DNA of 64,000 nucleotides from Moorena sp. SIOASIH (GCF_010671925.1 NZ_JAAHIH010000009.1:1-64000); one strand, 5' to 3'. Positions 16,591 through 26,272 are shown, counted from the first letter of the stretch. The notes: a model not told the origin generated them from the sequence alone. Numbers and translations are program-made.

Positions 16591-17895
16591 TCACACCTTC
16601 AGGTAATTCACACCCATCTGTTCACACAAATCTGTCAAGGCATTAATAGTAGCAATGGCTTCTGAATGGTCAAGGGAGTCATTGGTTCGAGATGTCTTCT
16701 GGGACTCTGGCGTAGCATCGGCTAAGTGCGATTGGCCGTAGGCCACGCTACGGGATGCTCGGTACGAGCCGCTACGCGAACGCAATGGTGTATTTTCTTC
16801 AGACAATCCTATGCCCCAGGATTGAGGCAACTCTCCTGTTGACCAATCCATTGGTGGTTCCTGATTCAAATCTGATTGGCCAAAGGCCACGCTTCGCGAA
16901 CGCTCAGACACCACCTCAGTCATAGTCAGAGAGTTTTTGGGCAATAAGGTTTCCGGATGTAATTGAAAGCTATCCTTATCCTCAACTTGAACCTGTACAT
17001 CCGGTGGTTGTTGTGAGGAAGACCATACGCTTGAAGCTTCTCGTCCTAACTGCTGAGCTAGACGATTCACAAAGGCAGCAAACAACATTTCTCCCTGCAT
17101 GCCTAAGCTGTGCATTTTTTCAAGTTCCTGAGATAAAGACTCCTGGTAACCTTGAAGATCTCTGTGTAGGGTCTCAAAAATCAACCGCTGGTTAACATCT
17201 ATATTCTGTATGAGTTGATCAGATTGTTTTTGAAGCTGCTGTAGTTGCTCAATGACCTTTTGTCTTTGGACTACAGCAACAATCTCGTCCTGATTTGAAG
17301 GCAATCGGTTGATTGAGTCATCACTAGTGGGATTCTGTTTTAAGTGAGCTTCCCAATTCGCTAAAATTTGAGATAGCTTTTGCGTCAAGCTTTCGACAAG
17401 GCGGTTGATGAGCCCTTGTGAGAACTCTGAAGCAAACTGCACATTTGCAGTTTGTTGTTTGGTATAGTAATCCAGCTGCTGCTTGGTACTCTCCAAATGC
17501 TGAATTTCTCGTACCAGAGACTCCCGCTGTTGCTGTAGAGCCTCCAACTCTACCTGCAATGGTTTCGTGAAATCGGTACGTAGAAGGTTCATTTCTTGAG
17601 TAACCGCTTGCAGGATTTGCTGCACTCCCTCCTGAACAGATGTGGGTACTCCCGTCTGAGATGGGGTTACTGTAGTACTTGTATTGTCCGATTCTACCCC
17701 TAGCTTTTGCTGTTGGGAAACTAGGTAGCTACGAACTTTCCGCAAAACCTGGTGTGCAGCCGCTAGGTCACCAGACTTGAACCATGGTAGAGGAAAGTCA
17801 GGCTTATGGAGGATGTGGTCAATATCAGCAATCAGAGATTGAATGTCGGTTTGAGCAGTCACTTTGAAACCCTTGACGAGAACAAATTGAGTCAT
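16591..17895 (-). CDS. Coiled-coil protein with repeat-derived C-terminal peptides
   Basis: 434 aa, function unknown. The N-terminal 70 residues form a compact module (SLIADIDHILHKPDFPLPWF). Residues about 100-290 are Gln/Leu/Glu-rich and should form long coiled coils (LEALQQQRESLVREIQHLES, then QRQKVIEQLQQLQKQSDQL). The C-terminal third is low-complexity and contains two in-frame copies of the genome's palindromic repeat, read as ERSRSVAFGQSDL and ASRSVAYGQSHL. It ends with a short helix (ATINALTDLCEQMGVNYLKV). No membrane segment or signal peptide. Perhaps a structural or scaffold protein; that is a guess. Confidence 0.75.
   Translation of the reverse strand: MTQFVLVKGFKVTAQTDIQSLIADIDHILHKPDFPLPWFKSGDLAAAHQVLRKVRSYLVSQQQKLGVESDNTSTTVTPSQTGVPTSVQEGVQQILQAVTQEMNLLRTDFTKPLQVELEALQQQRESLVREIQHLESTKQQLDYYTKQQTANVQFASEFSQGLINRLVESLTQKLSQILANWEAHLKQNPTSDDSINRLPSNQDEIVAVVQRQKVIEQLQQLQKQSDQLIQNIDVNQRLIFETLHRDLQGYQESLSQELEKMHSLGMQGEMLFAAFVNRLAQQLGREASSVWSSSQQPPDVQVQVEDKDSFQLHPETLLPKNSLTMTEVVSERSRSVAFGQSDLNQEPPMDWSTGELPQSWGIGLSEENTPLRSRSGSYRASRSVAYGQSHLADATPESQKTSRTNDSLDHSEAIATINALTDLCEQMGVNYLKV
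16729..16790. repeat. Palindromic repeat copy inside the coiled-coil gene (double)
   Basis: gattggccgtaggccacgct, acggg, a short spacer, then gctacgcgaacgc. On the coding (minus) strand it yields RSRSGSYRASRSVAYGQSH without disturbing the frame. Confidence 0.85.
16871..16905. repeat. Second palindromic repeat copy inside the coiled-coil gene
   Basis: gattggccaaaggccacgct then tcgcgaacgctc, read on the minus strand as ERSRSVAFGQSD. Confidence 0.85.
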
Positions 17896-18253
17896 ACAGG
17901 AGTGAGAGTCAGCCCCCTGTGTCTAATGTTAAATTGCCAGAGTCACCAAACTATTACAAATTGTTCATCATGGAGCATAATAACTGTACTTACCCGATGT
18001 GATTATTGCCAAGCCCTCTACCAGAATTAGCCTACCTCAGCTCACTGCAAGTAGTTTAGCTCCAGTAGAATCTTTGTTTGTCAAGGCAATTTCACTCACA
18101 TCAGTCATTTTCGTTGGTCTACCAAAGGTGGTGAGGTTAAGCAGATCTGTTTCATTGGCTTCTTTTAGTTGACATAGGCAAACTCCCTGACTCACTTGAT
18201 TTGACAGCGGATCATCTATCTATTCAAGGTGTTTACGAAGCGCTCATGATCCC
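17896..18253. other. Divergent intergenic region
   Basis: Lies between the leftward coiled-coil gene and the rightward Crp/Fnr regulator. I see no clear operator palindrome of the TGTGA-N6-TCACA type and no coding frame worth reporting. Confidence 0.35.
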
Positions 18254-18961
18254 ATGGAAGACCGATACAATTCATCTGAAGTTAACTCTAATGTTCATGA
18301 TTCGATGGCTAGCACTCCTTTTTTTGCTGGCTTACCAGATTCTAGTGTCAAAAAAGCCATTATTAATATGGTTACCCGTAGCCATCCTGCAAATCGAGTG
18401 ATTTTACTTGAGAATGACTGGGGGGGGTCTGTCTATTTCATCTTAGATGGTTGGGCAAAGATTCGCACCTATAACATGGATGGGAAGGAAGTGACCCTCA
18501 ATATTCTTGGGAAAGGAGAAATCTTTGGTGAAATGGCAGCGTTAGAAGAAGTACCTCGTTCAACAGATGTGATTACCTTAACCCCTACAACCATTGGTAG
18601 TATACCCGCTCAGGATTTTACCCAGTTAATTCATACGGAACCTTTGGCTGGTGTCCACTTAGCTCAGTTGATGGCAAAGCGTCTGCGTCAGGTTAACCGA
18701 CGCCTACGCTTGCGGGAGTCAGATAGTACCTCACGAGTGGCAGACACCTTGTTGTTTCTAGCTGAAGGACAAGGCAAATTGAAACAAAGAGGAACTGAGA
18801 TTCCTAACTTACCTCATCGAGAGATAAGTAGCCTTAGTGGATTGGCGCGGGAGACGGTCACACGAGTCCTGACAAAGCTGGAGAAGAAAGGCTTGATCAT
18901 GCGGGATCAGGATACCCTTTTTATCTGTGATCTGCCTGCTATGGAAAAGATGATTATCTAG
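18254..18961 (+). CDS. Crp/Fnr-family transcriptional regulator
   Basis: 235 aa. N-terminal cyclic-nucleotide-binding beta-barrel (GSVYFILDGWAKIRTYNMDG, KGEIFGEMAALEEVPRSTDV), a long dimerisation helix, and a C-terminal Crp-type HTH (REISSLSGLARETVTRVLTK). The loop GEMAALEEVPRSTD resembles the cAMP-binding pocket of CRP (GE...RS), so a cAMP-binding regulator is reasonable; cyanobacteria have such proteins, and the end of a class III cyclase gene lies at the right edge of the window. No Fe-S cysteines as in FNR. Orthology to a named regulator is not claimed. Confidence 0.88.
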   Translation: MEDRYNSSEVNSNVHDSMASTPFFAGLPDSSVKKAIINMVTRSHPANRVILLENDWGGSVYFILDGWAKIRTYNMDGKEVTLNILGKGEIFGEMAALEEVPRSTDVITLTPTTIGSIPAQDFTQLIHTEPLAGVHLAQLMAKRLRQVNRRLRLRESDSTSRVADTLLFLAEGQGKLKQRGTEIPNLPHREISSLSGLARETVTRVLTKLEKKGLIMRDQDTLFICDLPAMEKMII

Positions 18962-19083
18962 TCTTCAGATATAAGGTATCTCCAAATGAGGAGAAATTTG
19001 AGATGGGCTAAGATGCAAGGGTACTTTAACAGTATCTCTTCTGTTATCATCTGTCCCTTTCCTCAAGAGGTTCCTAAATTTGC

Positions 19084-19938
19084 ATGAGTGATTCTTTTGA
19101 TGATGGTCAAGCTGCTTCACCAGATCTCTTTGCCCAATCTAAAAACAAACCCACAAAATCAACAATGGAATCCCCTAAGAGCAATGCTGATGTAACTGAG
19201 ATCGGGGATCAATTAACTGGGGAGCCAAATTACCCACTAGAGAAGAGGGAACCTAGGGCAGTGTACAAACAATCCACTTCTGCGAACTCCCCTAACCTGA
19301 TTAATGGTCTAAACCCTAGACCTCAGACACCCATAACCATGGTAGAAACAGCGTTTCTGGCCAGTACCGCCAGCTTGATTTGGCTGATTAATTATTACTT
19401 TCCTCTAGGACCAATACTCAAAATGTTTTTCCCAGTGCCGATTGCTTTAGTTTACCTAAGGAGGGGCAGTAGGGCATCCTGGATGGCAGCACTGGTTTCG
19501 GGGTTGTTACTATCAGTGCTTATGGGAATAATTCGCAGTATTATCTTTTTGATTCCTTATGGTCTGATGGGGGTGCAACTGGGAGCTTTGTGGAAAGGTC
19601 GAGCTAGCTGGCTGCTTTCTATTAGTATGGGTACGCTAATTGGTACTATAGGCTTCTTTTTTCGGTTTTGGTTGTTCTCAATTCTATTGGGGGAAGACCT
19701 CTGGGTTTACGTGATGACCCAGGTGACAGGATTATTGGATTGGTGGTTTGTCAAGCTGGGGTTGCTATTTCAGCCCAGTCTATTTCTAGTTCAAACTTTG
19801 GCTATAGTAATGATTATTATCAATAATGCCATTTATTTATTTGTAGTGCATATTGTAGCTTTACTAATGCTCGACCGATTAGGAAACCCGATTCCTAGAC
19901 CACCAAACTGGGTAAAAGTTTTGCTGGATTACGATTGA
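19084..19938 (+). CDS. DUF2232 family membrane protein
   Basis: 284 aa. A soluble low-complexity N-terminus (about 85 residues) precedes a block of roughly six hydrophobic helices (VETAFLASTASLIWLINYYF to AIYLFVVHIVALLML). The Cys-free, aromatic-rich membrane part matches the DUF2232/YybS-like family of predicted integral membrane proteins, possibly ECF-transporter-like in fold. Function unknown. It follows the Crp/Fnr gene with a 122-bp gap and could be cotranscribed or have its own promoter. Confidence 0.72.
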   Translation: MSDSFDDGQAASPDLFAQSKNKPTKSTMESPKSNADVTEIGDQLTGEPNYPLEKREPRAVYKQSTSANSPNLINGLNPRPQTPITMVETAFLASTASLIWLINYYFPLGPILKMFFPVPIALVYLRRGSRASWMAALVSGLLLSVLMGIIRSIIFLIPYGLMGVQLGALWKGRASWLLSISMGTLIGTIGFFFRFWLFSILLGEDLWVYVMTQVTGLLDWWFVKLGLLFQPSLFLVQTLAIVMIIINNAIYLFVVHIVALLMLDRLGNPIPRPPNWVKVLLDYD

Positions 19939-20317
19939 GCTATTAGTCATTGGTCACTTGTAATTGCGAAGAGACTGTTTGTTATACTTTGAACGGTCAG
20001 CTTACACGCTACTTGAGGGCTACGCTTTCCGGAAACAGTTATCAGCTCTGAGCCTTTGGAGCTTAGAGCTTAAGCCTGATTGATTACCTTTAGCTCAGTT
20101 TATGCCCGTGGGAAGTATGGCAATCGTTCTTTTATTTTAATTTATGGAATTATATTGCTTGAAAAATTATTACTATTAAATAGTTAAATATTTACTACTT
20201 TATTTATTTGCTATTTTTTTTAATTATTCTGTTACCTTATCCAAAGTTTACTGTTCCCTTTAACCACAATTAATCTGTAGTTTAGTATTTTTTTTATATT
20301 TCTTTTTCTATTTCATA
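19939..20317. other. AT-rich intergenic region
   Basis: Strongly AT-rich from 20140 with runs of T and A; no gene or convincing stem seen. Confidence 0.4.
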
Positions 20318-20346
20318 GAACTAAGGACTAAGGATTAAGGACTAAT
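20318..20346. repeat. Heptamer array (gactaag) reaching into a start codon
   Basis: Four imperfect heptamers gaactaag, gactaag, gattaag, gactaat; the last includes the A and T of the ATG of the next gene. The ribosome-binding region of that gene is therefore repeat DNA (ctaaggattaagg). Confidence 0.7.
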
Positions 20347-21595
20347 GATCCGAGTTTATACCCAGCAGGTAAAGGCAAAACGGTGGTTACAGCAGTATCA
20401 GGGATGCTCACCGGTATTTGCTTGTATTTTAGGATTCACTGCTACTGGGTTGATTCCAGACATTTCTGCTGCTGGTGCTACCCCAGATGATCGTCAGTAT
20501 ACTGCGATCGCTGATGCTGAGTTTTTGGTCAATGGAGTTACTCGCCAACCTCAATATCCCCTTCCTCCTCTAACTGTGGGAGTATCCCCTGTCTTTATTT
20601 CCCGTGCTGTAGTTGAGGCATTTAACCTACCCATCTATCTGTTCAATGCTGGTTTACCTCACCCTCCGACAGTACCAGCCATTGACTTAGGTGGTATTCC
20701 TGCTAAGTGCCTATCTTCTGGCAATGCCTTGCCCCTGGAAACAGTGAAACGGCTATTTGAGCAAGGTTTACAGTGGGGAGAAAAGCTAGCAAGTGTGGTT
20801 GGTGATAGCTATCTGATTATTAGTGAGTGTGTGGTTGGGGGAACTACCACCGCACTTAGCCTGCTCACTGGCTTGGGGATTGATGCAGCTGGCAAGGTTA
20901 ACAGTAGCCATCCCCAGTGCAATCATGGTCAAAAGTGGGACGTGGTGCAGCTGGGGTTACAACGAGCTGGGTTAGGGGGTAGGGGAGCCGGGGAGCTTCC
21001 TGAAAGCGAACCTAGGAAGAAAAATTCACCGTCTCACCCCTACCACCCCGCACCTTTATACTCCGTCACCTCCTCATCCTCTCACCCCCTCACCCCCTCA
21101 CCACTTGATCACTTAAAGCTAGTGGCAGCGGTGGGAGATCCGATGCAAATTGCCGCAGCAGGTATGGCCATGGCAGCTAGTCGTCGCTGTGGCGTTTTAC
21201 TCGCTGGTGGTACCCAAATGCTAGCGGTTTATACCTTAGCACAGGCATTGGCAGAGTCGGTTTTAGCCTACCCCAGTATTACTGAGGGTAATTCCCTAGC
21301 ATGGCAACCAGCACAAGTAGTTGTGGGAACAACTCGCTGGGTGGCAGAAGACTCGACTGGTGACACGGTTGGATTAGCACAAAATATTGGGAGTGTACCC
21401 CTTTTGGCAACACAATTGAGTTTTACCCAGTCTCGTTATCCTCAGCTACACGCATATGAGCAAGGATATGTCAAGGAAGGTGTGGGTGCTGGAGGATGTG
21501 CGATCGCAGCCCACCTTTATAAGGGTTGGAACTCGGCTGAATTACTTCAAGCCATTGAAAACTTGGTGGAGCAATATGGTCTTTCTCTGAGGTGA
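20345..21595 (+). CDS. CobT-like nicotinate-nucleotide phosphoribosyltransferase family (UPF0284)
   Basis: 416 aa. Matches the UPF0284/TIGR00303 family related to CobT, which activates lower-ligand bases for cobalamin. Visible blocks: VNGVTRQPQYPLPPLTVGVSP, YLIISECVVGGTTTALSLLT, KLVAAVGDPMQIAAAGMAM and GVLLAGGTQMLAVYTLA. Between GLQRAGL and LKLVAAVGD lies an extra stretch of about 45 residues (roughly 212-257), rich in Ser, Pro, His and Gly, encoded by gggg-/tcaccccc-type repeat DNA; family members I know lack it. Fold and activity may survive because the insert sits at a surface loop. Whether the enzyme acts on dimethylbenzimidazole or adenine is unknown. Confidence 0.8.
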   Translation: MIRVYTQQVKAKRWLQQYQGCSPVFACILGFTATGLIPDISAAGATPDDRQYTAIADAEFLVNGVTRQPQYPLPPLTVGVSPVFISRAVVEAFNLPIYLFNAGLPHPPTVPAIDLGGIPAKCLSSGNALPLETVKRLFEQGLQWGEKLASVVGDSYLIISECVVGGTTTALSLLTGLGIDAAGKVNSSHPQCNHGQKWDVVQLGLQRAGLGGRGAGELPESEPRKKNSPSHPYHPAPLYSVTSSSSHPLTPSPLDHLKLVAAVGDPMQIAAAGMAMAASRRCGVLLAGGTQMLAVYTLAQALAESVLAYPSITEGNSLAWQPAQVVVGTTRWVAEDSTGDTVGLAQNIGSVPLLATQLSFTQSRYPQLHAYEQGYVKEGVGAGGCAIAAHLYKGWNSAELLQAIENLVEQYGLSLR

Positions 21596-21724
21596 TTGTT
21601 GTTGGAGCCAGTGAAAAAACACTTTACAGTCTGACCAAGTTAGTTAGAAAATCCTTGGCAGAGGCACTGATTTGTTTTCGCCATTAACCTTCAACCCTGA
21701 GGCTAATCTGGAGAAGACTGCCAA

Positions 21725-22105
21725 TTAGGAATGAATTCGCTGTGCTAGGAGTTGTTCTTCTAAGGCAGCAATCCGATTGTAGGCTGCTGTAAGTTGGGCA
21801 GTTAAGCGTTGGACTTGAATATCGGCAGAGATATTATTGTTGCTATTGCTAGAGAAACTACCTAGCCCAGAGTTATTATCAATCAGCACATCTTTATGTT
21901 GGGTCAGTAGGTTAATGGAACTTTGACTTTCGTTGGTCCGGGGTATCGCTTGCCCAGTTGGCTGAGATTGCTCAGTTTCCTGCCTTGAACTATTTTTGAG
22001 TTCAGAAAAGCCTTCTGAAATCTTAAAACTGAGTTTTTCGATAGCTTCGCACAGAGTATCTACTCTATGACTTAGAGCCATGATTTGATTTTGATATTCA
22101 TCCAT
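21725..22105 (-). CDS. Small coiled-coil protein, unknown
   Basis: 126 aa. Two predicted coiled-coil ends (NQIMALSHRVDTLCEAIEKL and QVQRLTAQLTAAYNRIAALE) flank a Ser/Asn/Gln-rich middle. I do not recognise a family. The amphipathic ends and clean frame support it being real. It is divergent from the solute-binding protein gene. Confidence 0.6.
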   Translation of the reverse strand: MDEYQNQIMALSHRVDTLCEAIEKLSFKISEGFSELKNSSRQETEQSQPTGQAIPRTNESQSSINLLTQHKDVLIDNNSGLGSFSSNSNNNISADIQVQRLTAQLTAAYNRIAALEEQLLAQRIHS

Positions 22106-22914
22106 AGGATTTTAAACTACCATAACTTAGTTCTTTTTTTATCCTAGTCACTTAAGGATTAAAATCCGATGAATTGCTGATTTATTTAACTATTGTCAAG
22201 AATCTGTCAAAAATCCGCTCTAAACTCCTTAGAGTCTGTTTTCCAGAGTAATTTTTTCAAAAATGCCAGATAGCCGCTGTATATCTTGATATTTACCCTG
22301 ATTAATTCAACCTTAATTAATAATTGTCTTTTATCCCAAGTTCCGCACCACAATTAGCACAATCGGTTTTTTCGGAATTAATTCCTTGGCATTAGTGATT
22401 TTTAATACATAACGTACGGATATTCTAGAGAGATGGTCAAGTAATCGAAGTTGACAAGATAACCAATCAGTGCATTAACTGCTTGATCTGGATATTTCTA
22501 TCTCCCGATCACTCTATCTTACAGATCTAGATTTTTTAGAGTTAGCTCTGAAACAGGACTGTGTGTTCAGGGGGAGGAGAGGCAGGAAAAGGGAGACCAA
22601 GCTGGTGTTTTCGTTCTTTTGATCTTGCTTACTCTTAACAAGAGTAAATTAATAAGAGTCAAACTATCATTGATGTCAAGTGATGTAAAAGTGATGTAAA
22701 AGTAGATTCAGATGCCTTAGCCCTTGACTTAGATTAGTTTTGTTAACCAGACTATGAGTAGTTGTTAATTGATTATCTTTACGATATCTAGCAGATGGCT
22801 GTTGGTGTAAGATATCACAAAAGCAGTTAATTGGTAATAGCTATGGTAGTTGCTATTGAGCCAATGTAAATTAAGGTCAAAGAGTTGGTAACCAGAGGAA
22901 ATTCAGAAATACTT
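22106..22914. other. Long divergent intergenic region
   Basis: About 800 bp. A direct repeat gtgatgtaaaa occurs twice near 22680-22702. Otherwise AT-rich with no gene seen. Confidence 0.4.
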
Positions 22915-24105
22915 ATGAAACGACGCTCCTTGATACTAGGTGCTAGTACCATAGCCCTTAGTCAGTTAGCATCTGGTTGTACTGGACAACAAGCCTCTTT
23001 AAAGGTAAGGCTGTTGCAAAATTCAATCCCAGTTCAGCTGTTGGGTGAATTTCGTAAGACGTTAAAATCACGGGCTACCCTAAATTTTGACCCGGAGAAA
23101 CAACTATCTGCTTTATTCAAACTCCTGACAACCTTGAAAGAGCAAGGCAAATCTAACAATAACCAAGGTCGCTCCCTCCTAGATTTGATCCGGATTAGAT
23201 CTAGGACACCGATAAGTCCTGATTTAGTTACCCTAGGAGATTATTGGCTAAAGTCAGCCATTGAGCAGAAATTGATTCAACCTTTGAAGATAGAAACCTT
23301 GTCAGGATGGAAAGAACTGCCACCAGAGTACCAGAAACTCGTCAAACGTGGTGACCAAACTGGTCAGCTAGACAACTCAGGGAAAGTTTGGGGTGCTCCT
23401 TATCGCTGGGGTGCTACCGTCATTGCCTATCGCCGTGACAAGTTCAAAGCCTTAGGCTGGACTCCTACCGATTGGAGTGATTTGTGGCGTGAGTCTTTAC
23501 GCGATCGCATTTCTGTATTAGACCACCCCCGAGAAGTGATTGGTTTAACCTTGAAAAACCTAGGCTTATCTTATAATCAACAGGATTTAAATCAAGTCAA
23601 AGACTTGAAACCAGCACTTCGACAACTGGCTAAACAGGTTAAATTCTACAGTTCGGATCACTACCTAAAACCTCTAGTGTTGGGGGATACCTGGGTAGCA
23701 GTGGGTTGGTCTACGGATATCCTGGCACTAAGAACACGCGATCGCCAAATTGAGGCAGTGGTGCCTCAGTCAGGAACAGCCCTGTGGTCAGATGTATGGG
23801 TAAAACCGGTATCAGTTAGCTCTGCTTCTGACTCCTCAGAAAGTAACTCTGGGTCGGATTTAAGCAAAGAGTGGATTCAATTTTGCTGGCAAAGCAAATC
23901 AGCCAAGCAAATTTCTCTACTGACTAATGCTGCTTCCCCGATTCTGGTTAATATGCCAAGAAATACGCTGCCACAAGATATCCAATCTAATCATCTACTG
24001 CTGCCAGAAGCAGCAATTCTTAACAAGTGTGAATTTCTCCATCCCTTACCAGAGTCTACACAAAAAGAGTATCAGTCCTTGTGGAAAGAAATGCGAAGTA
24101 CTTGA
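22915..24105 (+). CDS. Extracellular solute-binding lipoprotein, PotD-like
   Basis: 396 aa from the ATG at 22915 (a TTG ten codons upstream is the longer alternative). The N-terminus KRRSLILGASTIALSQLASGC is a lipoprotein signal with a lipobox ending in Cys; the RR pair hints at Tat export. The body resembles spermidine/putrescine-type periplasmic binding proteins: PDLVTLGDYWLKSAIEQKLI, then KVWGAPYRWGATVIAYRRDK. It has no neighbouring permease or ATPase, so it is an orphan. Ligand unknown. Confidence 0.82.
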   Translation: MKRRSLILGASTIALSQLASGCTGQQASLKVRLLQNSIPVQLLGEFRKTLKSRATLNFDPEKQLSALFKLLTTLKEQGKSNNNQGRSLLDLIRIRSRTPISPDLVTLGDYWLKSAIEQKLIQPLKIETLSGWKELPPEYQKLVKRGDQTGQLDNSGKVWGAPYRWGATVIAYRRDKFKALGWTPTDWSDLWRESLRDRISVLDHPREVIGLTLKNLGLSYNQQDLNQVKDLKPALRQLAKQVKFYSSDHYLKPLVLGDTWVAVGWSTDILALRTRDRQIEAVVPQSGTALWSDVWVKPVSVSSASDSSESNSGSDLSKEWIQFCWQSKSAKQISLLTNAASPILVNMPRNTLPQDIQSNHLLLPEAAILNKCEFLHPLPESTQKEYQSLWKEMRST

Positions 24106-24117
24106 AAATTGCCTGTT

Positions 24118-24693
24118 CTAGTTTTTTGATAACTGGCAAAAGGCCGAGACTTTACCAGCTAAAGGTACTTGACCAGGAATACATACCTCCACCTGGCACA
24201 TGGAATTACCATCACAGGTATAAGCTCCTAAAGGCTTTCCTCGCTGGTTAAATACTCTGGTATTGTAGTCATACTCTCTGGCAACGTTTCCCATTTTGTT
24301 AATAAAAGCATACCTACCGAGATAGTTAAGCAGACTCCAGAGTTGGCGATTCACTACCAGATCTACCCGGCGTTTACTCGGATAAGCTAACCAATTATCC
24401 AGTAGCTTACCGCCAAACTGTTCATCAGCCCACCAGAAACTCGGAGTAGTGAGCTTAGTTTGAGAGATAGTATCAGCAGTAATCACAGAGCCATCAGTAG
24501 GAAGATTCTCTGGCTGCAGGACATTTAAATTCACAGCTTCTGTGTCTGGCTGCACTCCTACAGTCTTTTGAGCTAAAACTGGTTTAGGCTTCCAACTAAC
24601 CAGAAAACAGCTCTCTAGAAACACAAGGCACAACACACAAGGCACAAGGTACAACAGATTTATTTTAGTAACGTTGTTTCTTTTATCCATCAA
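24118..24693 (-). CDS. Secreted hypothetical protein
   Basis: 191 aa. A hydrophobic N-terminus (INLLYLVPCVLCLVFLESC) resembles a signal peptide, possibly a lipoprotein. The mature part is conserved-looking, with TPSFWWADEQFGGKLLDNWL followed by RVDLVVNRQLWSLLNYLGRY and four Cys near the C-terminus (YTCDGNSMCQVEVCIPG...AFCQL) that may form disulfides outside the cytoplasm. Convergent with the solute-binding protein gene, ends 12 bp apart. Function unknown. Confidence 0.65.
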   Translation of the reverse strand: MMDKRNNVTKINLLYLVPCVLCLVFLESCFLVSWKPKPVLAQKTVGVQPDTEAVNLNVLQPENLPTDGSVITADTISQTKLTTPSFWWADEQFGGKLLDNWLAYPSKRRVDLVVNRQLWSLLNYLGRYAFINKMGNVAREYDYNTRVFNQRGKPLGAYTCDGNSMCQVEVCIPGQVPLAGKVSAFCQLSKN

Positions 24694-24708
24694 TCAACCT
24701 TAAACATT

Positions 24709-24797
24709 TTTGAATTAAGAATGTAGAATTAAGAATGTAGAATTCTACATTCTACATTCTGCATTCTGCATTCTGCATTCTACATTCTGCATTCTGA
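24709..24797. repeat. Heptamer array (cattctg / agaatgt)
   Basis: Units agaatgtagaattaag followed by its near inverse attctacattctacattctg, then four to six cattctg/cattcta heptamers. Part can fold on itself. Confidence 0.8.
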
Positions 24798-24836
24798 CAG
24801 ACAACCTTAAACCCACCAAACCTTCAACCAACTACC

Positions 24837-25976
24837 TTATCCCCAAAGACGACGCCTAGGAGAACCATTAAGACGCTGGTGGGTATCACAGAGTAAGGAA
24901 GGAATATCCAGTTGTTCGGGGCAACGGGGAAGACAGTCACCACACTGGGTACAACGGTTTCCCTTGACCCCCCTAAACCAATGACCAGCATTTTCAAACA
25001 TTTGATAGCGATATTGACCAAACTCGGTCATGTCGTAAGCCAAAGCAAGATTGCGCAGCCGCAAGACTTCTGGAATGTTAATGGTTTCTGGGCAAGGTAG
25101 ACAAGCGTAGCATTGACTACAGCGGTCAGTTCCTAGAGCATTGTTCAATTGGGTTTCCAAACGAGAGAATGCTGCCACTTCCATTGGGCTCAAGCACTCA
25201 TCTCGGTTAGCCACACTCAAAGGCAGGGTCAGCTCATCTGGGTTAGCCGGTCCAATACTAAGGGTGGTAATGCGGCGATCGCTTAATAAAAACCGATAGT
25301 TCAGTTCTAGTGGCGAGAAGGGATGGCACAGTTTCTCTAACTTTGGTGGTGGGGTGTAGAGTTTGCCTCCTTTATCAGCAGGAGATATGATGAATATCCC
25401 CATATCCTTCTGATTAGCCAATTCAATCGCCGCAGCATTGCGTTGAAAGAAGTAATAGTAATGCAGGTTGATGAATTCAAAAAAATCTGTCTGAATTGCC
25501 CCTAGAATCACTTCTATTGAACCGTGGGTTGAGAAACCAACATGGTTTATACGTCCCTGGGCTACGACTTTTTGGACAGCTGCCATACAGCCGCTGTCGG
25601 ACTTTACCCAGGACAGATGCTCCTCAGTGTTAATGCCATGAATTGCTAAACAATCGATATAGTCGAGTTGTAGACGTTCTAAGGAATCATTAATCCACTG
25701 ACTCATCAAATCAGCATCAGGGGTTGGTTGAATCTTGGTGGTGATGTATAGCTGGTCTCGTGGTACTGACAATCCAGCTTTCAGGATGTTACCAAGGTAC
25801 TCTTCACTCTTGCCGTAACCCCTGGCAGTTTCCAGGTGGTTAATTCCTTGAGCGATTACCTGTTGCACTGTCTTCTGAGCATTTGACTCAGATGCTAAGC
25901 AACGCATGGTGCCGCAAGAAAACATTGAAAGCTGGAGATTAGTTTTACCAAACCGCCGATAACGCATGTTCCCCAA
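24837..25976 (-). CDS. Aldo/keto reductase with C-terminal 4Fe-4S cluster motifs
   Basis: 379 aa. N-terminal TIM-barrel AKR domain (MRYRRFGKTNLQLSMFSCGT, HLETARGYGKSEEYLG, QLDYIDCLAIHG). The C-terminus carries ferredoxin-like cysteine clusters CSQCYACLPCP and CTQCGDCLPRCP, giving two putative 4Fe-4S sites. This fused type is widespread in cyanobacteria and anaerobes; substrates are unknown. The catalytic AKR Tyr is present in GYGKSEEYL. The start may instead be the Met three codons in (25967). Confidence 0.88.
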   Translation of the reverse strand: MGNMRYRRFGKTNLQLSMFSCGTMRCLASESNAQKTVQQVIAQGINHLETARGYGKSEEYLGNILKAGLSVPRDQLYITTKIQPTPDADLMSQWINDSLERLQLDYIDCLAIHGINTEEHLSWVKSDSGCMAAVQKVVAQGRINHVGFSTHGSIEVILGAIQTDFFEFINLHYYYFFQRNAAAIELANQKDMGIFIISPADKGGKLYTPPPKLEKLCHPFSPLELNYRFLLSDRRITTLSIGPANPDELTLPLSVANRDECLSPMEVAAFSRLETQLNNALGTDRCSQCYACLPCPETINIPEVLRLRNLALAYDMTEFGQYRYQMFENAGHWFRGVKGNRCTQCGDCLPRCPEQLDIPSLLCDTHQRLNGSPRRRLWG

Positions 25977-26272
25977 CTGCTGAAATAATCAAATCTTTGG
26001 TTAAAACGTTGCCCAAAAAACAGTTGCGCAAAAAACTCAGTTGATGGCCATCGATTGTATTCGGTTATAGCTTCGGGTATAGCTTGGGGTATAGCTTGGG
26101 ATATATCCATTTATCCAAACGCTCACTTGCGGTAGAGCATCGGGATTAGAGTATCAGAAAAAATCTCACCAACAGCTAAATGGTAAGGCTTTCAGAAACA
26201 TCTCAATAATTTTTTTCAGAGAAATTGAAATATTGTTGCTGTTAAATCCCGTTTAATCCAATTATTTTGGCT
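25977..26272. other. Intergenic region with a ctatagcttgggg repeat
   Basis: Three to four 12-bp units of tatagcttgggg type lie at about 26065-26104. No gene seen. Confidence 0.5.

Noticed and set aside
16412..16606. 64-aa frame in the 1-kb gap
   Set aside because: Pro/His/Ser-rich chance frame over cccca-rich DNA, no start signal.
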